DNA from: Bacteroidales bacterium
GTDB lineage: Bacteria; Bacteroidota; Bacteroidia; Bacteroidales; UBA932
Length of the DNA stretch: 19,183 bases
Assembly: GCA_004552965.1 (NCBI GenBank)
Contig: SFMU01000048.1
Span: forward strand, 1-19,183
Direction of reading: 5' to 3'
Positions within the stretch are counted from its first letter, which is position 1. The number at the start of each line of letters is the position of its first letter. The notes beneath the pieces are model-generated. The model had not been told where the DNA came from. It did not search any database and saw nothing but the letters and a program-made list of their open reading frames with translations. Positions 1 to 5,372 of the stretch are shown here, piece by piece. The position numbers were made by a program, and so were the translations under genes.

Positions 1-4
1 ACGT

Positions 5-955
5 CTACCTGAATTTCTTGTCTTCCTCGAGCATTCCGAGATAGGATGAATATCTCTCGGCGGTGATCGTGCCCTGATCGACAGCTTCCTTCACGGCGCA
101 TCCCGGTTCATGGGTGTGAGTGCACGGAGAGAAACGGCAGCCGGCGGAGACCCTGAGCATCTCTGGGAAGTACAGGGCGACCTCCTCCTTTTTGAGGGAT
201 ACGAGGCCGAAACCGCGCAGGCCCGGAGTGTCGATCATGAAACTGCCGCAGGAGAGAGGATACATTTCATAGAGGCTCGTGGTGTGCTTGCCTTGCAGAT
301 GGGCCATGGAGATGTCACCGACCTTCGGGTCCAGACTCGGATCCAGGGCTTTGACAAGGGAAGACTTTCCGACCCCGGACTCTCCGGAGAAGAGGCAGAC
401 CTGCCCACTGCCTGAACCTGTCACGGCTTCCCGCAACCTATCGAGTCCTTCTCCGGTCCTGGCGGAAGTCATGATCACCTCATAGCCTGCATTCTCATAG
501 ATTCTGCGGAAATTCTCCATCTCGTCAGGAAACTCTTCCTTGAATATGTCGACCTTGTTCAGGACGATTGTCGCCGGGATGCCATAGACCTCACAGGTCA
601 CCAGAAGGCGGTCCAGGAAAGGCAGTTTTATCTCAGGAAAGTACAGGGTCACGACCAGGAAGGCCCTGTCGATGTTGGCGGCAATCACATGGGATTGCCT
701 GGAAAGGTTCGTGGAGCGGCGTATCAGATGGTTCTTCCTGTCGTGGATGCTCACGATCGAGGCCGGATGCGAGGCGTCGGGATCCACAGTGCACTCGTAG
801 GTGACCACGTCACCGACTGCTACAGGATTCGTGGAGGAATTGCCGCTCATCCTGACCTTGCCCTTGAGGACAGCCGGGAACGGCTCCCATGTTGGAAGTT
901 CGGAAAGGAGGAAGTGGCTTCCCGCATTCTTGACAACTGTTGCAGTACCTTTCAT
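5..955 (-). CDS. rsgA: Ribosome small subunit-dependent GTPase RsgA
   Basis: RsgA is a cytoplasmic, circularly permuted GTPase that helps late 30S subunit maturation and is stimulated by the ribosome. The 316-residue product shows the permuted motif order directly: G4 NKVD at 133-136, a G5-like TSARTGEG at 163-170, P-loop GESGVGKS at 191-198, switch-region HTTS at 224-227 and G3 DTPG at 242-245. The N-terminal 90 residues fit the OB-fold. The C-terminus has the zinc knuckle, with Cys273, Cys278, His280 and Cys286 as likely ligands. Length is normal for the family. The ATG overlaps the TGA of the upstream methyltransferase gene by 4 bp (ATGA), which suggests translational coupling and fixes this start. 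Nothing appears truncated; the TAG lies 4 bp inside the window edge. Confidence 0.96.
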   Translation of the reverse strand: MKGTATVVKNAGSHFLLSELPTWEPFPAVLKGKVRMSGNSSTNPVAVGDVVTYECTVDPDASHPASIVSIHDRKNHLIRRSTNLSRQSHVIAANIDRAFLVVTLYFPEIKLPFLDRLLVTCEVYGIPATIVLNKVDIFKEEFPDEMENFRRIYENAGYEVIMTSARTGEGLDRLREAVTGSGSGQVCLFSGESGVGKSSLVKALDPSLDPKVGDISMAHLQGKHTTSLYEMYPLSCGSFMIDTPGLRGFGLVSLKKEEVALYFPEMLRVSAGCRFSPCTHTHEPGCAVKEAVDQGTITAERYSSYLGMLEEDKKFR

Positions 956-1533
956 CTGACATTACCGTGTTTGCAGTCCGTCACCTCGGCTGATGAGCGG
1001 AGTCTGGAATTGGTGAAGTGCCAGAGGACCACGCCCACTGCCACCGAGACATTGAGAGAATGCTTGGTGCCGAACTGGGGAATCTCGAGAGTCATGTCCG
1101 AGGCATCCACGACCTCCTGGCTGACTCCGTCGACCTCATTGCCGAAGATCAGGGCATATTTCCCGCCTTCAGCCACAGGATCGAAGGACTCGAGACTCAC
1201 CGAATTGACTGTCTGCTCGATGCTGACGATCCTGTACCCGCGGGCACGGAGTTCCGCCACCGCGGCGAGAGTGCTTTCGGAATATTCCCATGGCACGCTG
1301 TCCTCCGCTCCGAGGCCTGTCTTGTGGATTTCGGCCGAAGGGGGAGTCGCGCATATTCCGCAAAGCCAGATCGCGTCCGCCTTGAAGGAATCGCAGGTCC
1401 TGAAGGCCGAGCCCACGTTGTGCGCGCTGCGGACATTGTCCAGGACCAGCACCACACCGCTCTCGGGCAGGGCTGAATATTCCCCCGCGCTTATGCGGCA
1501 CAATTCTATGTTCAGAAGTTTTCTGTCCTTCAT
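952..1533 (-). CDS. TrmH/SpoU-family RNA 2'-O-methyltransferase
   Basis: This is a SPOUT-fold, S-adenosylmethionine-dependent methyltransferase, probably modifying a ribose 2'-OH of tRNA or rRNA; the exact target cannot be read from sequence. Visible SpoU motifs are motif 1 (NVRSAHNVGSAFR, about residues 33-45), motif 2 (FGNEVDG, about 130-136) and motif 3 (IPQFGTKHSLNVSVA, about 151-165), the last two forming the knotted cofactor site. The protein is about 193 residues and lacks an N-terminal substrate-binding extension, like the short TrmH-type proteins. I chose the ATG at 1533 (MKDRKLL) over the in-frame GTG at 1548 because it is the better initiator and leaves room after the promoter at 1550-1558. 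The 3' end overlaps rsgA by 4 bp, so the two form an operon tied to ribosome or RNA maturation. Confidence 0.9.
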   Translation of the reverse strand: MKDRKLLNIELCRISAGEYSALPESGVVLVLDNVRSAHNVGSAFRTCDSFKADAIWLCGICATPPSAEIHKTGLGAEDSVPWEYSESTLAAVAELRARGYRIVSIEQTVNSVSLESFDPVAEGGKYALIFGNEVDGVSQEVVDASDMTLEIPQFGTKHSLNVSVAVGVVLWHFTNSRLRSSAEVTDCKHGNVR

Positions 1534-1549
1534 TTCCACCAATATCACC

Positions 1550-1558
1550 GCAAAGATA
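1550..1558 (-). promoter_or_regulatory. Bacteroidetes-type -7 element for the methyltransferase-rsgA operon
   Basis: The minus strand reads TATCTTTGC, an exact match to the TAnnTTTG -7 element of Bacteroidetes housekeeping promoters. It lies about 16 nt upstream of the ATG at 1533, which implies a very short leader. The -33 region about 20 bp further upstream (AGTTAA) matches only weakly. The divergent synthase gene starts only 47 bp away, so the two promoters must overlap. Confidence 0.6.
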
Positions 1559-1605
1559 GCAAATGCCTTGAAAAATGCTTAACTTTACCGAAACAAACCA
1601 AGAGA

Positions 1606-2589
1606 ATGAATTCAGAAGAGAAGATCATGTCCGCTGTCAAGGATCTGTTCAGCGGAATCACGTTCACTACAGAGCCTGCAGGACTCTACGACCCGCTCAG
1701 GTACATGATTGCGATAGGAGGAAAACGGCTTCGTCCGTGGCTGTGCCTGACTGCATATTCATTATACAAAGACGACTTCACTCCGCAGATTCTCGGTCCC
1801 GCTTCCGCCCTTGAGGTTTTCCACAGCTTCACGCTGATCCACGACGACATCATGGACAAGTCCCCGATGCGCCGCGGTGTGGACACTGTCTGGAAGAAAT
1901 GGAACGAGGACACGGCAATCCTTTCGGGAGACGTGATGTGCATCGACAGCTATTCCAGGCTTGCCTCCGCTCCCGCCGGAGTCCTGACCGATGTGCTTGC
2001 CCTGTTCTCCAGGACGGCGTCGCAGGTCTGCGAAGGACAGCAGTATGACATGGAATTCGAGTCCATGGAGACTGTCCCGATGGATGAATACATCAGGATG
2101 ATAGGCCTCAAGACCGGAGTCCTGCTTGCCTGCTCCGCCGAGATGGGAGCCAGGATTGCGGGAGCCGGTGAAGAAGACTGCTCCAACCTCTACGACTACG
2201 GTTACAACCTGGGTCTTGCATTCCAGATCGCCGATGACTGGCTGGATGCCTATGGCGACGAGAAAGTGTTCGGCAAACCGATAGGAGGCGACATCGTCAA
2301 TTCGAAAAAGAGCTGGCTGACCGTCAGGGCATACGAGAAGGCAGACGCGCAAACCGCCGCGGAACTCTCCCGGGCCATGGCTGTCGTGCCTTCGGACGGG
2401 GAAGAGCGCAGTTCCAAGATTGCCAGGGTGATGGCAATCTACGACAGGCTGGATGTGGGATCGGATGCCAGAGCGGAAATCAGCAGGCTGACTGACAAGG
2501 CTTTGTCCTTCGCTTCCAAAGTCGCTTCAGGGGAAGGTTTCAGACTTCTCGACAGCTTTGCCACACGCCTTGTGGGACGCAGCAGATAA
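1606..2589 (+). CDS. Polyprenyl (isoprenyl) diphosphate synthase
   Basis: This is a trans-isoprenyl diphosphate synthase of 327 residues, condensing isopentenyl diphosphate with an allylic diphosphate to make farnesyl, geranylgeranyl or longer products for quinones and carrier lipids. Both magnesium-binding aspartate-rich motifs are intact: DDIMD at 80-84 and DDWLD at 210-214. The diphosphate-binding GGKRLRP is at 38-44 and the conserved Lys-Thr at 169-170. Residue Phe76, five positions before the first motif, is bulky, which generally favours shorter chains, but product length cannot be settled by eye. The start at 1606 gives a normal N-terminus; an in-frame ATG at 1627 is an alternative. 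A weak -7-like TAACTTTA lies at 1580-1587. It is divergent from the methyltransferase gene and 126 bp ahead of glyA, which has its own promoter. Confidence 0.92.
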   Translation: MNSEEKIMSAVKDLFSGITFTTEPAGLYDPLRYMIAIGGKRLRPWLCLTAYSLYKDDFTPQILGPASALEVFHSFTLIHDDIMDKSPMRRGVDTVWKKWNEDTAILSGDVMCIDSYSRLASAPAGVLTDVLALFSRTASQVCEGQQYDMEFESMETVPMDEYIRMIGLKTGVLLACSAEMGARIAGAGEEDCSNLYDYGYNLGLAFQIADDWLDAYGDEKVFGKPIGGDIVNSKKSWLTVRAYEKADAQTAAELSRAMAVVPSDGEERSSKIARVMAIYDRLDVGSDARAEISRLTDKALSFASKVASGEGFRLLDSFATRLVGRSR

Positions 2590-2622
2590 GCAGAGGAGAA
2601 AGGGGAAAATATGACTGTGCCT

Positions 2623-2654
2623 TTTGGCAAATAAGGTCAATTATCTTATATTTG
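2623..2654 (+). promoter_or_regulatory. Promoter of glyA (TTTG, 20 bp, TATATTTG)
   Basis: A -33 TTTG at 2623-2626 is followed after exactly 20 bp by a perfect -7 TATATTTG at 2647-2654. This is the best match to the Bacteroidetes sigma-ABfr consensus in the window. Transcription would start just downstream and give a leader of roughly 55 nt before the glyA ATG. Confidence 0.8.
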
Positions 2655-2669
2655 CAGACCCGTTACTGA

Positions 2670-2684
2670 GCCCTGTGGAAGGGC
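2670..2684 (+). other. Small hairpin in the glyA leader
   Basis: GCCCT and AGGGC form a perfect 5-bp stem with a 5-nt loop (GTGGA) inside the short glyA leader, about 30 nt before the ATG. It is too small to identify as a known riboswitch and may be chance. It does not match a glycine riboswitch, which is longer. Confidence 0.3.
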
Positions 2685-2715
2685 CTGACGAAACTTAACG
2701 AAACGAGTTCACACA

Positions 2716-4044
2716 ATGAAACAGGATCTCCAGATTTTCGATTTGATAAGAAACGAGAAGGACAGACAGTATTCCGGATTGGAACTTATTGCTTCAGAGA
2801 ACTATGTTAGTGACAATGTGCTCGAAGCCATGGGGTCTATCCTCACCAATAAATATGCTGAAGGCTATCCTGGCAAAAGGTACTACGGAGGTTGCCACGT
2901 GGTCGACCAGATCGAACAGGTCGCCATCGACAGGCTTTGCAAGATCTATGATGCCGAATATGCCAACGTCCAGCCTCATTCAGGCGCGCAGGCGAACATG
3001 GCCGTGATCATGGCCTGCCTCAAACCGGGAGACACCTTCATGGGCATGGATCTCTCACAGGGAGGTCACCTCACCCACGGTTCACCGGTCAACGCTTCCG
3101 GAATCCTCTACCATGCCGTTTCCTATGGCCTGGACGAGCAGACCGGACTGATTGACTACGACAAGATGGAGCAGATTGCGCGCGAGTGCAGGCCGAAACT
3201 CATCATCGGAGGCGCTTCGGCATATTCACGCGAATGGGACTATGAGAGAATGCGCAAGCTCGCCGATGAAGTCGGCGCTCTCCTCTGGATCGACATGGCG
3301 CACACCGCCGGCATAATCGCCGCAGGTCTCCTGAAGAACCCTGTCAAATATGCCCACATCGTCACTTCCACCACCCACAAGACCCTCCGCGGCCCTCGTG
3401 GCGGCATCATCCTCATGGGCAAGGATTTCGACAACCCTTGGGGCCTGACCACTCCGAAGGGCGAGATCAAGAAGATGAGCGCGATCCTCAACTCAAGCGT
3501 ATTCCCCGGCGTACAGGGCGGTCCGCTCGAGCATGTCATCGCCGCAAAGGCGGTTTCTTTCTACGAGGCCATGCAGCCGGAATTCGTGACCTACCAGAAG
3601 CAGGTCCTCGCCAATGCCAGGACGATGGCCGAGGCCTTCATCGCGAAGGGCTACAAGGTCGTCTCCGGCGGTACCGACAACCACCTGATCCTCATCGACC
3701 TGAGGACGAAGTTCCCGGAGGTGACCGGAAGGATGGCCGAGAAGGAGCTTGAAAAGGCTGAGATCACCGTCAACAAGAACATGGTTCCGTTCGACACCCG
3801 TTCCGCCTTCAAGACTTCCGGACTGCGCATCGGCACCCCGGCCGTCACATCCCGCGGCTTCGTCGAGAAGGACATCAACGACATCGTCGAGCTGATTGAC
3901 ACCGTCCTCTCAGCCGTCGCAAAGTACGCCGATGTTGTCAACGGTGTCACCGAGGAAGGTGCCGAAGAGTACAAGGCAGTTCTGGAGAACGTCAAGCGCA
4001 AGGTCCACAACCTCACTGCAGGACGCCCTCTGAACAACTACTAG
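2716..4044 (+). CDS. glyA: Serine hydroxymethyltransferase
   Basis: GlyA is a cytoplasmic pyridoxal-phosphate enzyme that interconverts serine and glycine while loading a one-carbon unit onto tetrahydrofolate, feeding purine, thymidylate and methionine synthesis. The 442-residue protein begins near a typical SHMT N-terminus (GLELIASENYVS, 21-32), has the YPGKRYYGG segment at 51-59, the cofactor-stacking region WIDMAHTAG at 191-199, and the PLP lysine Lys222 in THKTLRGPRGG (220-230). It is slightly longer than many bacterial forms because of its C-terminus. It has its own strong promoter. Its 3' end runs directly into 33-bp repeats and a strong hairpin, so it is probably transcribed alone. Confidence 0.97.
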   Translation: MKQDLQIFDLIRNEKDRQYSGLELIASENYVSDNVLEAMGSILTNKYAEGYPGKRYYGGCHVVDQIEQVAIDRLCKIYDAEYANVQPHSGAQANMAVIMACLKPGDTFMGMDLSQGGHLTHGSPVNASGILYHAVSYGLDEQTGLIDYDKMEQIARECRPKLIIGGASAYSREWDYERMRKLADEVGALLWIDMAHTAGIIAAGLLKNPVKYAHIVTSTTHKTLRGPRGGIILMGKDFDNPWGLTTPKGEIKKMSAILNSSVFPGVQGGPLEHVIAAKAVSFYEAMQPEFVTYQKQVLANARTMAEAFIAKGYKVVSGGTDNHLILIDLRTKFPEVTGRMAEKELEKAEITVNKNMVPFDTRSAFKTSGLRIGTPAVTSRGFVEKDINDIVELIDTVLSAVAKYADVVNGVTEEGAEEYKAVLENVKRKVHNLTAGRPLNNY

Positions 4045-4046
4045 GA

Positions 4047-4213
4047 GCCTGAGCAAGACTGAAGTTTGCTTGCAATCGATCCTGAGCGGGAGTTGGCTTT
4101 TGCCTGCAATGAAGCCTGAGCAGAACTGACGTTTGCTTGCAATTGATCTAGAGCAGGAGCAGAACTGTCGCCTGCTTGCAATGAATCCTGAGCAGAACTG
4201 ACGTTTGAAATAT
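4047..4213 (+). repeat. Imperfect 33-bp tandem repeats in the glyA 3' untranslated region
   Basis: About 4.5 degenerate units begin near 4047, 4081, 4114, 4148 and 4187. The core reads roughly CCTGAGCAGAACTGACGTTT followed by GCTTGCAATGAAT. Spacing is 33-34 bp, except the fourth unit at about 39 bp. The array starts three bases after the glyA stop and ends at the hairpin at 4214. Read on the minus strand it gives an 11-residue repeat, but I see no support for translation. Confidence 0.8.
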
Positions 4214-4252
4214 AAAGGAAGGTGACTGATTTTGTGTCGGTCACCTTCCTTT
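4214..4252 (+). terminator. Strong hairpin terminator after glyA (likely bidirectional)
   Basis: AAAGGAAGGTGAC (4214-4226) and GTCACCTTCCTTT (4240-4252) are perfect complements, giving a 13-bp stem with a 13-nt loop. The stem ends in A/T on both sides, so either strand carries U residues at the 3' arm; the minus strand continues into TATATTTC. It separates the glyA transcript from the repeat island. Confidence 0.75.
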
Positions 4253-4282
4253 CAGTCTGTATTGACATGTCGGCAATGCCAT

Positions 4283-4312
4283 GAGCGGCAGTGCTCTGAG
4301 CGGCAGTGCTCC
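4283..4312 (+). repeat. 15-bp direct duplication
   Basis: GAGCGGCAGTGCTCT is followed immediately by GAGCGGCAGTGCTCC. The two copies differ at one base. This is the first short array after the glyA terminator. Confidence 0.8.
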
Positions 4313-4329
4313 CCGGCCTTCTCTGTCAT

Positions 4330-4456
4330 GGTCAGTCCATAGGGTCAGTCCATGGGGTCAGTCCCGGACGATCATGGTCGGTCCCCGGTCACTCCCCGGT
4401 CGGTCATGGTCGGTTTATGATGTCAGTCCCTGATGTCAGTCCCTAATTTCAGTCCT
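4330..4456 (+). repeat. Degenerate 13-bp tandem array with GTCAGTCC core
   Basis: GTCAGTCC occurs at 4331, 4344, 4357, 4422 and 4435, with TTCAGTCC at 4448. All six lie on the same 13-bp phase. The gap from 4357 to 4422 is exactly five periods and holds degenerate units rich in GGTCGGT. The tail of each unit changes from ATAGG-like to CTGAT-like along the array. Confidence 0.75.
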
Positions 4457-4467
4457 GGGTCAGGCAT

Positions 4468-4950
4468 CTTCGCCACGCGGGGATGCCACTGAGATACCTG
4501 TGGACAGGGGTGCCGTGCCGAAGAACGGCCAGAAGACCCCCTTCGCCACGCGGGGATGCCACTGAGATACCTGTGGGCAGGGTGGCTGTGCCGAAGAGCC
4601 GATAGATGACCCCTTCGCCACGACGGGATGCCTCTGGAGTACCTGTGGGCAGGGTCGCCGTGCCGAAGGGTGCCCATAGCACCGTTTATAGACCGGTTAG
4701 GCATCGGTTCGGTGCCGGTTTGCCACGCGGGGATGGCTCTGGAGCACTTGTGGGCAGGGGAGCCGTGCCGAAGAGCCGATAGATGACCCCTTCGCCACGA
4801 CGGGATGCCTCTGGAGTTCCTGTGGGCAAGGTCACCGTGCCGAAGGGGGCCCAGAGCACTGTTCATAGACCGGTTAGGCATCGGTTCGGTGCCGGTTTGC
4901 CACGCGGGGATGGCTCTGAGGCACCTATAGGTTGGGTCGCTGTGCCGAAG
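4468..4950 (+). repeat. Six 56-bp dyad-bearing repeats inside a 177-bp higher-order repeat
   Basis: Six copies of a 56-bp unit lie at 4468-4523, 4541-4596, 4613-4668, 4718-4773, 4790-4845 and 4895-4950. Each typically opens with CTTCGCCACG and closes with GTGCCGAAG, so the ends are inverted complements with one mismatch; an inner TGCCAC/GTGGGCA pairing makes each unit an imperfect stem-loop. Start-to-start distances are 73, 72, 105, 72 and 105 bp. Copies 2-3 and 4-5 therefore form a 177-bp higher-order repeat, and copy 6 begins a third. Runs of 54 bp (4688-4741 against 4865-4918) and 53 bp (4588-4640 against 4765-4817) are identical, pointing to recent duplication. Confidence 0.85.
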
Positions 4951-5018
4951 GGGGCTCTGGCTGAGCTGATTGAACTTTGATGTGTAAGATTTGGAACGCC
5001 AAATTCGTTTTGTCCTAT

Positions 5019-5026
5019 TATCTTTG
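5019..5026 (+). promoter_or_regulatory. Possible -7 element inside the repeat island
   Basis: TATCTTTG matches the TAnnTTTG -7 consensus on the plus strand. The nearest upstream TTTG (4990-4993) is 25 bp away, longer than the usual 19-21 bp, so the match is incomplete. If used, it would give the metallophosphoesterase gene a leader of about 340 nt containing the hairpin at 5074-5092 and two tandem arrays. No better promoter was found closer to that gene. Confidence 0.35.
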
Positions 5027-5073
5027 ATAGATTGGAGGAGCGCCTCTGGTTTGACAGGGTGTTATGCTGTATT

Positions 5074-5092
5074 GCTTGACAGGGAGTCAAGC
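5074..5092 (+). other. Perfect 7-bp hairpin before the 9-bp array
   Basis: GCTTGAC (5074-5080) and GTCAAGC (5086-5092) pair perfectly around a 5-nt loop. TTGACAGGG also occurs just upstream at 5051-5059. It has no T-tract, so it is not a typical terminator. Confidence 0.45.
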
Positions 5093-5094
5093 GG

Positions 5095-5184
5095 TCCTGG
5101 ATGTCCTGGATGTCCTGGATGTCTGACAAGTCTGACAAGTCCGACAAGTCGGTCAAATCCTGCAAATCCCTCTTGTCAGGCAAG
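5095..5184 (+). repeat. 9-bp tandem array (TCCTGGATG / TCTGACAAG)
   Basis: Ten consecutive 9-bp units start with TC: three TCCTGGATG, two TCTGACAAG, one TCCGACAAG, then four decayed units (TCGGTCAAA, TCCTGCAAA, TCCCTCTTG, TCAGGCAAG). On the minus strand the cleaner part reads as a three-residue Asp-Leu-Ser / Asp-Ile-Gln repeat. The gradual change along the array fits stepwise duplication with drift. Confidence 0.85.
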
Positions 5185-5198
5185 AAACAACCTCTCTG

Positions 5199-5340
5199 CC
5201 GGGCACGCACCACTCCAGCCGGGCACGCACCTCCCCGACCGGGCACGCCCTCAACCAGCAGGGCGAGCACATAACCCTGCCAACCGGGCACATGACCACG
5301 CAGGGCGAGCACATAACCCTGCCAAGCGGGCATATAACCA
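5199..5340 (+). repeat. GGGCA-based tandem array, 20-bp then 42-bp period
   Basis: GGGC(A/G) occurs at 5201, 5221, 5241, 5261, 5286, 5303 and 5328. The first three steps are 20 bp. The rest alternate 25 and 17 bp, making a 42-bp higher-order unit that starts with CAGGGCGAGCACATAACCCT at 5259 and again at 5301. The array ends about 30 bp before the next ATG. Confidence 0.75.
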
Positions 5341-5372
5341 AACAAGGCAACCATAAAAGATTCGATTGATCC

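Larger units (their letters stand above)
4253..5372. other. Long intergenic island composed of tandem repeats, no convincing gene
   Basis: About 1.1 kb between the glyA terminator and the metallophosphoesterase gene. Nearly all of it belongs to one of several short tandem arrays listed separately (15, 13, 56/177, 9 and 20/42 bp). Long minus-strand open frames cross it (4423-4881 and 4863-5390), but they are low-complexity readings of the repeats, lie in different frames, resemble no family I know, and show mostly amino-acid-changing differences between repeat copies. No transposase, integrase, tRNA or attachment site is visible. Confidence 0.75.

Noticed and set aside
689..1582. 297-codon plus-strand frame opposite rsgA and the methyltransferase gene
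   Set aside because: It is a shadow of two well-supported minus-strand genes and has no recognisable domain.
2655..2715. Glycine riboswitch before glyA
   Set aside because: The leader is only about 55 nt and holds one 5-bp hairpin, too short for a glycine aptamer.
4041..4268. 75-codon minus-strand frame with an 11-residue repeat
   Set aside because: It follows from the 33-bp DNA repeats and starts inside or beyond the glyA terminator hairpin. No start signal or homology is visible.
4330..4456. Iteron-type replication origin
   Set aside because: No initiator gene or DnaA-box cluster is seen, and the surroundings are ordinary chromosomal housekeeping genes.
4468..4950. CRISPR array
   Set aside because: The 56-bp repeats are too long and too divergent, the intervening sequences are themselves repeated, and no cas gene is present.
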